A DNA stretch of 64,000 nt from Shimia sediminis (GTDB lineage: Bacteria > Pseudomonadota > Alphaproteobacteria > Rhodobacterales > Rhodobacteraceae), in NCBI RefSeq assembly GCF_003990645.1, contig NZ_RYZK01000002.1, positions 372,001 to 436,000 of the forward strand, in the 5' to 3' direction. The notes under the pieces were generated by a model. The model was not told the origin of the DNA. It did no database searches and worked only from the letters and a program-made list of their open reading frames with translations. The position numbers and the translations under genes were made by a program. Position 1 is the first letter of the stretch. Each line of letters begins with the position of its first letter. Below are positions 42,742-51,143 of the stretch, in pieces.

Positions 42742-43083
42742 ATGTCTGACCTGATCCAAAAAGTCTCTGCCTCGGTCGAGGCCGAACACGACACCCCGCC
42801 CGCCGACCGCCTGATCTCGGGCGATCCGCAGTTCACCACATGGAACCTCGAGGAACGCGACGGGCTTTACGCCGGGATCTGGCAGTCGACGCCGGGCAAG
42901 TGGCGCGTGGTCTACGACGAATGGGAATACTTCCGCATCCTCAGCGGCGTCTCGGTGCTGACGGGTGCCGACGGGTCCGAGGTCCGGCTGGCGGCAGGTG
43001 ACGCGTTCATCCTGCGCCCGGGCTTTGAGGGCACGTGGGAGGTGATCGAGACCACCACCAAGGACTATGTGATCCGCTTGTGA
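42742..43083 (+). CDS. Cupin-domain protein (DUF861/cupin_3 type)
   Basis: 113-residue single cupin barrel: GIWQSTPGKWRVVYDEWEYFRILSG followed by LAAGDAFILRPGFEGTWEVIETTTKDYVI. The metal-binding histidine of motif 1 is not obvious (YDEWEYFRIL carries Glu only), and motif 2 has PGFEGTWEV in place of PxxxH, so it may be a non-catalytic or sugar/small-molecule binding cupin of the DUF861 type. It sits between the amidinotransferase and the P1 peptidase; a palindromic repeat follows its stop. Confidence 0.85.
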   Translation: MSDLIQKVSASVEAEHDTPPADRLISGDPQFTTWNLEERDGLYAGIWQSTPGKWRVVYDEWEYFRILSGVSVLTGADGSEVRLAAGDAFILRPGFEGTWEVIETTTKDYVIRL

Positions 43084-43090
43084 ACGTTCC

Positions 43091-43118
43091 GTAGGTCGGA
43101 CAAGATTGTCCGACCTAC
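43091..43118. repeat. 28-bp palindrome, copy 3 of the GTAGGTCGGACAA family
   Basis: Arms GTAGGTCGGACAA / TTGTCCGACCTAC with central GA instead of the perfect AT centre of copies 1 and 2. Begins eight bases after the cupin stop. Copy 4 (63387) has the complementary centre TC, i.e. the same sequence inverted. Confidence 0.9.
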
Positions 43119-43142
43119 CCACCCCGACAGAAAGGACAGGCC

Positions 43143-44123
43143 ATGACCCCCGGCCCCAAAAACCTGATTACAGATGTTGCTGGCCTGAGGGTGGGCAATG
43201 CCTCGGACGACACGGTCAAGACGGGCGTCACGGTTCTGGTTGGCGATCACCCTTTCACCGCGGGCCTGCACGTCATGGGCGGCGCGCCGGGGACACGCGA
43301 AAGCGATCTCCTGGCACCGGACAAGACGGTGCAACAGGTGGATGCCCTGGTGCTGTCGGGTGGGTCGGCCTTTGGGCTGGACGCGCCCTCTGGCGTGGCC
43401 GACAAGCTGCGCGACATGGGGCGCGGCTTTGCGGTGGGTGATCAGACGGTGCCCATCGTGCCGGGGGCGATCCTGTTTGACCTGCTGAATGGCGGCGACA
43501 AGGGCTGGGCCGAGAACCCCTATAAGGCGTTGGGCATGGTGGCCCTCGAAACTGCCGGCGCGCAGTTTGACCTCGGCAGTCACGGCGCAGGCACAGGTGC
43601 CACGCTGGCCAGCTACAAGGGCGGCCTCGGCTCTGCCTCTTGCGTCCTGCCATCCGGTCACACGGTTGGCGCGCTGGTGGCGGCCAATGCGCTTGGGGAT
43701 GCCACGACAGGCGACCACTTCTGGGCGGCCCCTTGGGAGATTGGCGAAGAGTTCGGCGGGCGGGGCATGGCGCATGCGATCCCACCGGGTCTGCCAGGCA
43801 CCAAGCTCGCCAGCCACAACGCCAACACCACGATCGCCATCGTGGCGACGGACGCGGCGCTGGATCAGTCCCAGTGCACCCGGCTGGCCACCGCCGCCCA
43901 TGACGGCATGGCCCGCGCGCTGGTGCCGTCCCATACGCCGATGGATGGCGACCTGATCTATGGCGTCTCGACCGGCGCCACCCCCCTGACCAACCCGGTC
44001 GAGGACACGCTCTGGCTCGGCCACGCCGCCGCCACCTGCCTTGCGCGTGCCATCGCCCGCGCAGTCTGGCACGCCACCCCGGCCCCGAACGACACGCATC
44101 CCTGCTTTCGCCAGGCCCCATAA
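43143..44123 (+). CDS. P1-family (DmpA-like) aminopeptidase
   Basis: 326-residue member of the self-cleaving Ntn-type P1 peptidases, which release N-terminal residues, often D-amino acids or beta-peptides. Typical features: ITDVAGLRVGNASD start, GGAPGTRESDLLAP, VLSGGSAFGLDA, GAGTGATLASYKGGLGSAS, and the conserved NTTIAIVATDAALDQSQC with MDGDLIYGVSTG. Self-cleavage before a Ser/Thr in the C-terminal third is expected for the family, the exact site I cannot fix. AGAAAGGACAGG precedes the ATG. A dispersed TTTTGGCCAAAA element starts right after the stop. Confidence 0.87.
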   Translation: MTPGPKNLITDVAGLRVGNASDDTVKTGVTVLVGDHPFTAGLHVMGGAPGTRESDLLAPDKTVQQVDALVLSGGSAFGLDAPSGVADKLRDMGRGFAVGDQTVPIVPGAILFDLLNGGDKGWAENPYKALGMVALETAGAQFDLGSHGAGTGATLASYKGGLGSASCVLPSGHTVGALVAANALGDATTGDHFWAAPWEIGEEFGGRGMAHAIPPGLPGTKLASHNANTTIAIVATDAALDQSQCTRLATAAHDGMARALVPSHTPMDGDLIYGVSTGATPLTNPVEDTLWLGHAAATCLARAIARAVWHATPAPNDTHPCFRQAP

Positions 44124-44187
44124 CTTCTTTTGGCCAAAAATATCCCGGGGTGAATTGGCCCAGCGGGCCAAGAGGGGCAGCGCCCCT
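44124..44187. repeat. TTTTGGCCAAAA-type dispersed element, copy 3
   Basis: Begins CTTCTTTTGGCCAAAAATAT directly at the P1 peptidase stop, then CCCGGGGTGAATTGGCC, and ends in the hairpin AGGGGCAGCGCCCCT. Same orientation relative to the preceding gene as copies 2 and 4. Confidence 0.78.
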
Positions 44188-44644
44188 AAACCGGCAGGGC
44201 AGTGGTCTTGAACACCGTCCTCAATGCAAAAGACGACTGCATCTGCGCCACGCCGGGCAATCGGGCCAGGTATTGACGGTGGATGCGGGCAAAGTCATCG
44301 GTGTTCTCGGCCACCACTTTCAGAATGTAATCCGCGGACCCGGCCATCAGGTGACACTCCAGAACATCCGGTATCCGCGACACCGCTTTCTCGAAGGCCT
44401 CCAGCACCTCATCCGCCTGACCCGAGAGGGTGATCTCGACAAACACCGTGGTCGGAACGCTCATCTTGCGGGCGTCCAGCAAGGCCACGTAGTCGCGGAT
44501 ATAGCCGTCGGATTCCAGCCGTTGCACCCGCCTGTGACAAGCAGATTGCGACAGGTTCACCCGCTCGGACAGGTCCGCATTCGAGATTCGACCCTTCTTT
44601 TGCAACACCCCAAGGATGCGACGATCCGTTTGATCAAGAGACAT
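44186..44644 (-). CDS. Lrp/AsnC-family regulator, probable AldR
   Basis: 152 residues: N-terminal HTH (about 5-55; TDRRILGVLQKKGRISNADLSERVNLSQSA split over two helices) and C-terminal RAM ligand domain with GQADEVLEAFEKAVSRIPDVLECHLMAGSADYILKV. It is divergent from ald, the standard arrangement for AldR, which controls alanine dehydrogenase in response to alanine. Its 3' end runs into the tail of the dispersed element at 44124-44187. Binding to the 143-base shared promoter (dyad at 44680-44694) is expected. Confidence 0.9.
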   Translation of the reverse strand: MSLDQTDRRILGVLQKKGRISNADLSERVNLSQSACHRRVQRLESDGYIRDYVALLDARKMSVPTTVFVEITLSGQADEVLEAFEKAVSRIPDVLECHLMAGSADYILKVVAENTDDFARIHRQYLARLPGVAQMQSSFALRTVFKTTALPV

Positions 44645-44679
44645 TTTGTGACATCCTTTTGCGTGTCAGGTCAAAATAG

Positions 44680-44694
44680 TCGAAGATTCTTCGA
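44680..44694. promoter_or_regulatory. TCGAAGA-T-TCTTCGA dyad in the aldR-ald promoter
   Basis: Perfect odd palindrome, 35 bases before the regulator start and 94 before ald, followed by an outward TGCAT...ATGCA pair (about 44697-44725). A good candidate for Lrp-type binding, which favours several degenerate dyads in phase. Confidence 0.45.
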
Positions 44695-44787
44695 AATGCA
44701 TGTTTTTATTTCGCTCAAAAATGCAGCACATTTCATCGCACCTCCCCCAAGCTGGTCGCAGATAATGACTTAACGGGAGGAAGCGCG

Positions 44788-45906
44788 ATGAAGATCGGAT
44801 GCCCCACTGAAATCAAACCCCAGGAATTCCGCGTCGGGATGACCCCGAACGCCGCTCAAGAGGCGGTCGCTCATGGTCACGACGTCATCATTCAGGCCGG
44901 TGCCGGGATGGGCTCGGGCTTTACCGACGAAGATTACCTCGCCGCCGGTGCCGCGATCATCGACACGGCCGAGGAAATCTTTGCCACCGCAGACATGATC
45001 GTGAAAGTGAAAGAGCCGCAGGCCGGTGAGCGCAAGATGCTGCGCGAAGGTCAGCTGTTGTTCACCTATCTGCACCTGGCCCCCGATCCCGATCAGACCC
45101 ATGACCTGTTGGCGTCGGGCTGTACCGCGATTGCCTATGAAACCGTGACCGACGACCGGGGCGGCCTGCCGCTGCTGGCGCCGATGTCCGAAGTGGCCGG
45201 TCGTCTGGCGCCGCAGGTTGGCGCATGGACCCTGCAAAAGGCCAATGGCGGCCGCGGTGTCCTGATGGGCGGCGTCCCCGGTGTGGCCCCGGCCAAGGTT
45301 CTGGTGATCGGCGGCGGTGTCGTCGGCACCCACGCGGCCAAGATCGCAGCGGGCATGGGCGCGGATGTGACCGTGCTGGACCGCTCGTTGCCGCGTCTGC
45401 GCTATCTCGATGACGTCTTTGGCGGCACGTTCAAGAACCAGTATTCGACCGCTGGCGCCACGGCAGAGCTGATCCAGACCGCCGACATGGTGATCGGTGC
45501 GGTTCTGATCCCCGGTGCAGCCGCGCCGAAGCTGATCAGCCGCGAGCAGCTGTCGACCATGAAGCCCGGTGCGGCCCTCGTGGACGTGGCCATCGACCAG
45601 GGCGGGTGCTTTGAAACCTCCAAGGCGACCACCCACGCCGACCCGATCTATGAGGTCGACAACGTGATGCACTATTGCGTGGCCAACATGCCGGGCGCTG
45701 TTGCCCGCACCTCGACCATCGCGCTTGGCAACGCCACGCTGCCCTTCATGCTGGCGCTTGCCGACAAGGGCTGGCGTCAGGCCTGCGAGGACGATCCGCA
45801 TCTGCTCAACGGTCTGAACGTGCACGCCGGTCAGCTGACCTACTACGCTGTGGGCAAGGCCCTGGGTCTGGATGTGCTGTCGCCAACGCTGGCGTTGAAA
45901 GCCTGA
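44788..45906 (+). CDS. ald: Alanine dehydrogenase
   Basis: NAD-dependent oxidative deamination of L-alanine to pyruvate and ammonium. 372 residues. Seen: MKIGCPTEIKPQEFRVGMTP start, substrate region MIVKVKEPQAGER, VFTYLHLAPD-like LLFTYLHLAPD, Rossmann loop KVLVIGGGVVGTHAAKIAAGMGA, catalytic aspartate region VDVAIDQGGCFE and HYCVANMPGAVARTST. TAACGGGAGGAAG precedes the ATG. In taurine-grown cells it regenerates the pyruvate that Tpa consumes, even though it is 12 kb from xsc; it has its own Lrp regulator. Confidence 0.97.
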   Translation: MKIGCPTEIKPQEFRVGMTPNAAQEAVAHGHDVIIQAGAGMGSGFTDEDYLAAGAAIIDTAEEIFATADMIVKVKEPQAGERKMLREGQLLFTYLHLAPDPDQTHDLLASGCTAIAYETVTDDRGGLPLLAPMSEVAGRLAPQVGAWTLQKANGGRGVLMGGVPGVAPAKVLVIGGGVVGTHAAKIAAGMGADVTVLDRSLPRLRYLDDVFGGTFKNQYSTAGATAELIQTADMVIGAVLIPGAAAPKLISREQLSTMKPGAALVDVAIDQGGCFETSKATTHADPIYEVDNVMHYCVANMPGAVARTSTIALGNATLPFMLALADKGWRQACEDDPHLLNGLNVHAGQLTYYAVGKALGLDVLSPTLALKA

Positions 45907-45940
45907 ACCACAAGACATCCTCCCTGTCTTGTTGAGAAAA

Positions 45941-45969
45941 GGTCGCCCTTCGGGGCGGCCTTTGTTTTT
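45941..45969 (+). terminator. Rho-independent terminator after ald
   Basis: GGTCGCCC, TTCG loop, GGGCGGCC and TTTGTTTTT. A degenerate dispersed-element fragment (GCGAGTATTTCCAAAAAGAT, from 45970) follows. Confidence 0.85.
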
Positions 45970-46065
45970 GCGAGTATTTCCAAAAAGATGACGCCGGGGT
46001 TTTCCCTTTGCCAAGGGCAGGGGATTTGCCTACACCGGGCGGGTGATGTCCGGGGCGGGTACAGC

Positions 46066-47043
46066 GTGACAAAAGTTTTGAAAACACTGGGGCTGGGTGT
46101 GGTGGTGCTGTTGCTGGCAGCGGGCTATGGGCTGGCCGCGATTGCCCTGTGGTTTCATGTAGGGCTGATCGCGACGGTGATTACGGCGCTGATCGCTCTG
46201 GCTGTGATCTGGGTGGTGCTGGTTTCGGACCACCGCGCCCGCGACGTCGGTGCGGCGCTGGTGCCGCTGGTTGCCGTGCTGGTCTGGTGGAATGGCATCG
46301 AGCCCAGCAACGACCGGATCTGGGCGCCGGAACTGGCGGAAAACCTGACCGCCGAGATTGATGGCTCGGAAGTGACGCTGCACAATGTGCGCAACTTTGT
46401 CTGGCGCAGTCAGGACGATTTTGACGCGCGGTGGGAAAGCCGGACCTATGATCTGGACAGGCTGGACTCGCTGGATGTGGCGCTGAGCTACTGGGGTCTC
46501 GACAAGATCGCGCATGTTCTGGTGAGCTTTGGCTTTGCCGATGGCGAGCGGGTGGTGTTCTCGGTCGAGATCCGCAAAGAGCTGGGCGAGGCGTTTTCGG
46601 AGTTGGGTGGGTTGTTCAAACAGTTCGAACTGTCGCTGATCGCCGCCACCGAAGAGGATGTGATCTATCTGCGCACCAATGCGCGGACCCCTCGCGAAGA
46701 TGTTTACCTTTATCCGCTGACCGTGAATGCCGAGGCCCGAGAGGCATTGTTCCTGTCCTATGCCGGGCTGGCAAACCAGCTGGCGGCAGAGCCGTACTGG
46801 TACAACACCATCACCGCCAATTGCACCTCGGTCATTTATCGGCTGGTGCGCAGTTTCAACCCCGGACGCACGTTTGATCTGCGCTTTATCCTGTCAGGTG
46901 GCTTGCCGGAATACCTGGTTGAGCAGGATATGCTGGGCTTTGACACGCCGCTTGGCAACTACCGCGCCCGCGCAGCGATCAGCGCCAAAGCGCAAGGTCT
47001 TCAGCCCGGACAATCCTATAGCGAGATCATCCGGGCCGAGTAA
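46066..47043 (+). CDS. DUF4105-like membrane protein
   Basis: About 325 residues: two or three hydrophobic helices at the N-terminus (KVLKTLGLGVVVLLLAAGYG, LIATVITALIALAVIWVVLV, VGAALVPLVAVLVWW) then a periplasmic domain with DKIAHVLVSFGFADGERVVFSVEIRKE split by short gaps and the cysteine-containing YWYNTITANCTSVIYRLVR, matching DUF4105 (proposed cysteine-peptidase-like). The start is uncertain: the frame is open to 45988 but the GTG at 46066 gives a normal cytoplasmic N-terminus. Convergent with mscS across the TTCGAA palindromes. Confidence 0.75.
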   Translation: MTKVLKTLGLGVVVLLLAAGYGLAAIALWFHVGLIATVITALIALAVIWVVLVSDHRARDVGAALVPLVAVLVWWNGIEPSNDRIWAPELAENLTAEIDGSEVTLHNVRNFVWRSQDDFDARWESRTYDLDRLDSLDVALSYWGLDKIAHVLVSFGFADGERVVFSVEIRKELGEAFSELGGLFKQFELSLIAATEEDVIYLRTNARTPREDVYLYPLTVNAEAREALFLSYAGLANQLAAEPYWYNTITANCTSVIYRLVRSFNPGRTFDLRFILSGGLPEYLVEQDMLGFDTPLGNYRARAAISAKAQGLQPGQSYSEIIRAE

Positions 47044-47084
47044 GCGCTTTGCATGCGATGTTGGTCACGCTCCTCCTTGGGCGC

Positions 47085-47180
47085 CAAGCCGTTTCGAAAC
47101 GGCTTGAACCAGGTGACTTTGAAATCGCGCACGCAAGCAAATTCGAATTTGCTTGTCCAAAGGGTTTCGAAACCCTTTGG
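47085..47180. repeat. Three consecutive perfect palindromes centred on TTCGAA
   Basis: 47085-47106 (half-site CAAGCCGTTTC), 47134-47155 (half-site CAAGCAAATTC) and 47157-47180 (half-site CCAAAGGGTTTC) are perfect palindromes of 22, 22 and 24 bases. The arms differ in sequence but all share the TTCGAA centre. They fill the 166-base gap between two convergent genes and no T-run follows. Confidence 0.88.
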
Positions 47181-47209
47181 GCCGAAGCCCTAGGTGTGAG
47201 CAGCGACTC

Positions 47210-48013
47210 CTACCCCTGCTGCACCATGACGGTGTGGGGATAGGGGATCGAGATACCGTCTTTGTCAAAGGCCTCTTTCACAGCTTTGGTCAGCTCGAAT
47301 TTCAGATCCCAATAATCGGCAGCATTGCACCAGAGGCGTGCGGTGATGTCGACCGAACTGTCACCGAGGTTGGTGACACGCACCCAGGGCTCGGGATCGT
47401 TCAGCAAACGGGTATCTGCCTTGGCAACATCCAGGATGATCCGCATCGCCTTGTCGGCGTCATCGCCATAGTCGATGCCGAACACCAGGTCGACGCGGCG
47501 GGTGTCATGGGCCGAGTAGTTGGTGATGATCGCGCCCCAGGCCTGACCGTTGGGCACGATGATCTGCACGTTGTCCGGGGTCACCAGTTCGGTGACAAAG
47601 AGGTTCAGGTCCTTGACCGTGCCCGCGGTGCCGCCGATGTCGACATATTGCCCCAGCTTGTAGGGGCGGAACAGGATCAGCATGAACCCGGCGGCCAGAT
47701 CGCTGAGCGTGCCCTGCAAGGCCAGTCCAATGGCCAGCGTCACGGCCCCCATCATGGCCACGAGCGAGGTTGCTTCGATCCCGTAAAGCCCGAGCACTGC
47801 GATCAATACGATCAGCAAAATGGCCCAGCGCACAATCGAGGCGGCAAAGTTGCCAAGGGTGTTGTCGATCTCTTCGCTGGCGTTGACGCGTTTGCGGATG
47901 GCGCGGGCGACCATGCCGGCCATGGTCCAGCCGATAACGATGACGATCAGCGCCTTGATGGTTGCCATCGCGAGCGGGCCGAGCGCGTTCGCCTGTTCAA
48001 TCACTTGATCCAT
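47210..48013 (-). CDS. Small-conductance mechanosensitive channel (MscS family)
   Basis: Inner-membrane channel that opens on hypo-osmotic shock. 267 residues, the size of E. coli MscS. Three membrane helices: about 12-32, 58-80 and the pore-lining TM3 with GAVTLAIGLALQGTLSDLAAG (Gly/Ala-packed). Beta domain follows (PYKLGQYVDIGGTAGTVKDLNLF, IIVPNGQAWGAIITNYSAHD) and an alpha/beta vestibule. ATG at 48013 (MDQVIEQAN) follows AGGA; the frame extends to 48085 through the mscL terminator, so the later start is correct. Forms an osmo-adaptation pair with mscL upstream. Confidence 0.92.
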   Translation of the reverse strand: MDQVIEQANALGPLAMATIKALIVIVIGWTMAGMVARAIRKRVNASEEIDNTLGNFAASIVRWAILLIVLIAVLGLYGIEATSLVAMMGAVTLAIGLALQGTLSDLAAGFMLILFRPYKLGQYVDIGGTAGTVKDLNLFVTELVTPDNVQIIVPNGQAWGAIITNYSAHDTRRVDLVFGIDYGDDADKAMRIILDVAKADTRLLNDPEPWVRVTNLGDSSVDITARLWCNAADYWDLKFELTKAVKEAFDKDGISIPYPHTVMVQQG

Positions 48014-48049
48014 GTTTCGAATCCTGTTGTTTCCTGTTTGCCCCATGAA

Positions 48050-48080
48050 AAACAGCCCTCGCCGATCTGCAAGGGCTGTT
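48050..48080 (-). terminator. Rho-independent terminator after mscL
   Basis: Minus strand: AACAGCCCT / AGGGCTGTT around a 12-base loop, then TTTC. It separates mscL from mscS. Confidence 0.72.
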
Positions 48081-48104
48081 CCCATGAATACGGGTGGGGA
48101 TCGC

Positions 48105-48542
48105 TTATTTCTTCAGTGAATCCCGGATTTCCAGCAGAACGTCCAATTCGCTGGGGCCTGCGGGTTCTTCGGCTGCCGGTGCGGGTTCTTCTTGCTCTTT
48201 GGCGGCGGCCTCTTTCACCTTGTTCACGTAGCGCACAAGCATGAAGACGACAAAGGCGATGATGAGGAAATTGATCACCGCCATGATGAAGGCGCCATAG
48301 GCAAAGACCGCGGCCCCGGCCTCTCGTGCTGCAGACAGGCTGGTGCCGTCGGCCACGTCTCCTGCAAGGACGACGTAGAGGTTGGTGAAATCCACGCCGC
48401 CCATGAACAATCCCACAAACGGATTGATCAGATCACCGACCATGGATTTGACGATGGCCGTAAAGGCGGCCCCGATGATGATCCCCACGGCCATGTCCAT
48501 CACATTGCCCTTGGCAATGAAATCCCGGAACTCCTGAAGCAT
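48105..48542 (-). CDS. mscL: Large-conductance mechanosensitive channel
   Basis: Homopentameric emergency-release channel. 145 residues: N-terminal amphipathic helix and TM1 with [30 protein letters not shown] (split here), periplasmic loop, TM2 ([21 protein letters not shown]) and the C-terminal helical bundle with a Glu/Ala/Pro insert ([15 protein letters not shown]) before [29 protein letters not shown] precedes the ATG at 48542. A much longer frame exists upstream but runs antisense through the GST gene. Confidence 0.97.
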   Translation of the reverse strand: MLQEFRDFIAKGNVMDMAVGIIIGAAFTAIVKSMVGDLINPFVGLFMGGVDFTNLYVVLAGDVADGTSLSAAREAGAAVFAYGAFIMAVINFLIIAFVVFMLVRYVNKVKEAAAKEQEEPAPAAEEPAGPSELDVLLEIRDSLKK

Positions 48543-48689
48543 ATTTTTCTCCTTCTCCCTGTTCGCGCATATCTTTGTTCTCTCTGCGCTGGCGCAGGTT
48601 AACATGTTGTCTTTTGCACGCATATGGCTCTGGTGTGATGGGAAAAAGCACATATGTTTCCCTCCTGAGCGATGATGAGGAGACGCGTG

Positions 48690-49388
48690 ATGAGCTTTGT
48701 GACAGACCACCCGATCAATTCGAAATACCCCGCTGAAAACCCCGATATCCTGCAGCTTTATGCCTTTCCGACGCCCAATGGTGTGAAAGTGTCGATCATG
48801 CTGGAAGAGATTGGCCTGCCCTATGAGGCGCATCTGGTCGGTCTTTCGGATGCCGAGGTGAAGAGCCCAGAGTTCCTGGCGCTCAACCCCAACAACAAGA
48901 TTCCGGCCATCCTTGACCCCAACGGGCCGGATGGGGAACCTGTGGCGCTGTTCGAAAGCGGCGCGATCCTGATTTACCTGGGCGAAAAGACCGGCAAGCT
49001 GATCGGCAAGACCGCCGCCGACAAGGCCCGCGTGATTCAGTGGCTGATGTTCCAGATGGGCGGCGTTGGGCCGATGTTTGGCCAATTGGGGTTCTTTTAC
49101 AAGTTTGCCGGGGCCGATATCGAAGACCCGCGTCCGCGCGAGCGCTATGTCGCCGAGGCCAAGCGGCTGCTCAACGTGGTGAACCAGCAGCTCGAGGGGC
49201 AGGACTGGATCGCGGGGGACTATTCGATTGCCGATATCGCGCTGGCCCCATGGCTGGCGGCGCTGGATTTCTATGGCGCGACCGAGGTTGTCGGGCTGGC
49301 GGACTTCGCCAATGTGACCGCCTATATCGACCGCTTCATGGCGCGCCCTGCGGTGGAAAAAGGCCGCAATACACCGCCCAGACCGTAA
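48690..49388 (+). CDS. Glutathione S-transferase (YfcG/YghU-like, Nu class)
   Basis: 232 residues; thioredoxin-fold N-terminal domain ([20 protein letters not shown], with TPN near residue 28 as in disulfide-bond reductase Yfc[26 protein letters not shown]) and helical C-terminal domain ([31 protein letters not shown]). Nu-class enzymes use two glutathiones to reduce disulfides and peroxides rather than conjugate. GAGGAGACGCGTG precedes the ATG at 48690. Divergent from mscL. A GC hairpin (GGGGGC / GCCCCC, 49397-49412) follows the stop. Confidence 0.92.
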   Translation: MSFVTDHPINSKYPAENPDILQLYAFPTPNGVKVSIMLEEIGLPYEAHLVGLSDAEVKSPEFLALNPNNKIPAILDPNGPDGEPVALFESGAILIYLGEKTGKLIGKTAADKARVIQWLMFQMGGVGPMFGQLGFFYKFAGADIEDPRPRERYVAEAKRLLNVVNQQLEGQDWIAGDYSIADIALAPWLAALDFYGATEVVGLADFANVTAYIDRFMARPAVEKGRNTPPRP

Positions 49389-49397
49389 GGGAGAGTG

Positions 49398-49465
49398 GGG
49401 GCTGTCTGCCCCCTCTTGCCCCTATGGGGCAATTCACCCCCGAGGATATTTTCGGCCAAAAGAAG
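49398..49465. repeat. TTTTGGCCAAAA-type dispersed element, copy 4 (inverted, one base changed)
   Basis: Minus strand: CTTCTTTTGGCCGAAAATAT then CCTCGGGGGTGAATTGCCCC and a GC hairpin. It starts two bases after the stop of the GMC oxidoreductase, mirroring copies 2 and 3. Confidence 0.72.
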
Positions 49466-49467
49466 GC

Positions 49468-51072
49468 TCAGGCGGGATTGCGCATCTGATCTGCGATCTT
49501 TTCGGCCATCATGATGGTGGGCGCATTGGTGTTGCCACCGACAAGGGTGGGCATGAGCGAGGCATCCACCACGCGCAAAGCCGTGACGCCATGCACGCGC
49601 CCTTGGAGGTCGGTGACGGCCATGTCGTCGGCACCCATCCTGCAGGTGCCCACCGGGTGATAGATCGTGTCCGCCCGCGCCCGGATATCCGCCTCGAGCG
49701 CCGCGTCGCTGCCATCCTGCGCATAGAGCCGTTTGCCGCGCCAGGGGGCCAGGGGGGCTGCCTCGAGAATGCCCTCCATCATCCGCGCGCCTTTTTTCAA
49801 CAGATCAAGGTCACGCGGATCACTCAGGAATTTGGGGTCGATCCGCGGCGCATCCTCGGCCCGGGGCGAATTCAGCCCGACATGGCCACGGCTGTGGGGC
49901 CGCAACACGCAGACGTGGCAGGAATAGCCATGTTTCAGATGAATCCTGCGCATGTGGTCGTCCACGATCCCCACCACGAAATGCAATTGCAGATCGGGCC
50001 GTGCGATACTCGGGTCGGATTTGAAAAACGCACCGCCCTCGGCAAAGGGGGTCGAGAACTCGCCACCCTTTTGACGCTTCCAATTGAGCCCGGCCTTGCC
50101 GAGATCCCAAAGCCCACGCGGGTTGAGCCCGACCACATCCTTGCGCCGGGAGTGGTAGCTGATGACATAATCGAGGTGGTCCTGAAGGTTCTGTCCGACG
50201 CCGGGCAACTCGTGCACAACGGTGATCCCCTGTGCGGCCAGTTCGTCACGCGGGCCAATCCCCGACAGCAACAGCATCTGCGGTGATCCAAAGGCGCCGC
50301 CGGACAGGATCACCTCGCGCCGTGCCTTGGCCTGTTGCAGCTTGCGGCCCTGCCGAAACTCGACGCCGGTCGCCCGTGTGCCGTCGAACGTCACGCGGCG
50401 CACATGGGCGCGGGTCATGATGCTGAGGTTGGACCGCCCGCCGACGTTGCGCAGATAGGCCGCCGAGGCGGAACACCGTTGGCCTTCGCGCTTGCCCTTG
50501 TGGAACTGCGTGACCTGATAAAGACCGGCACCTTCCTGCTCGGCCCCGTTAAAGTCGTCGTTTGCGCGGATCTGCATCTCGCCCGCCGCATCAACGAAGG
50601 CCTTGGAAATCGCGCGCGGTGCCGATTGGTCGCGCACCTGCAATGGCCCGTCGGCGCCATGCAGATCATCCGCGCCATGCACGTGGCCCTCGGATTTGCG
50701 GAAATAGGGCAGGACACTTTTCCAGTCCCAGCCCTCGCAGCCCAGGTTGGCCCAATCGTCATAGTCCGACTGGTGCCCGCGCACATAGAGCATGGCGTTG
50801 ATCGCTGAGGATCCGCCCAGCGCCTTGCCACGGGGCTGAAACCCGCGCCGCCCGTTCAGTTCGGGTTGCGGTTCCGTATGAAACGCCCAGTTGTTGATCT
50901 TGGGCCGCCCCGAGATCATCGCCGCCACCAGTGCCGGTGCGCGGATCAAGAGGTCTTCTCCCTTGCCGCCCGCCTCAAGCAGGCACACCGACACATCCGG
51001 ATCCTCGCTGAGCCGCGCGGCCAGCACACAGCCCGCCGAGCCACCGCCCGCAATCACATAGTCAAATTCCAT
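49468..51072 (-). CDS. GMC-family FAD oxidoreductase (choline dehydrogenase-like)
   Basis: 534 residues. FAD loop at the N-terminus (FDYVIAGGGSAGCVLAARLSE), GMC signature 1 (RGKALGGSSAINAMLYVRG), signature 2 (GAFGSPQMLLLSGIGP), and the catalytic HPVGTCRMG with C-terminal NTNAPTIMMAEKIAD. GMC enzymes oxidise alcohols such as choline, long-chain alcohols or PEG; several paralogues exist in roseobacters and no betaine-aldehyde dehydrogenase is adjacent, so I leave the substrate open. GAGGGAGAGAACGAC precedes the ATG. Confidence 0.92.
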   Translation of the reverse strand: MEFDYVIAGGGSAGCVLAARLSEDPDVSVCLLEAGGKGEDLLIRAPALVAAMISGRPKINNWAFHTEPQPELNGRRGFQPRGKALGGSSAINAMLYVRGHQSDYDDWANLGCEGWDWKSVLPYFRKSEGHVHGADDLHGADGPLQVRDQSAPRAISKAFVDAAGEMQIRANDDFNGAEQEGAGLYQVTQFHKGKREGQRCSASAAYLRNVGGRSNLSIMTRAHVRRVTFDGTRATGVEFRQGRKLQQAKARREVILSGGAFGSPQMLLLSGIGPRDELAAQGITVVHELPGVGQNLQDHLDYVISYHSRRKDVVGLNPRGLWDLGKAGLNWKRQKGGEFSTPFAEGGAFFKSDPSIARPDLQLHFVVGIVDDHMRRIHLKHGYSCHVCVLRPHSRGHVGLNSPRAEDAPRIDPKFLSDPRDLDLLKKGARMMEGILEAAPLAPWRGKRLYAQDGSDAALEADIRARADTIYHPVGTCRMGADDMAVTDLQGRVHGVTALRVVDASLMPTLVGGNTNAPTIMMAEKIADQMRNPA

Positions 51073-51143
51073 GTCGTTCTCTCCCTCTGCGCGAAAGCGT
51101 AACGAGGGAGAGTGGTCAATCAAGCGTGACGCGACGCCACCCC

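Noticed and set aside
41485-43122. 545-residue open frame on the minus strand
   Set aside because: Antisense to the amidinotransferase and cupin genes, which have clear family motifs; no motif in the reverse frame.
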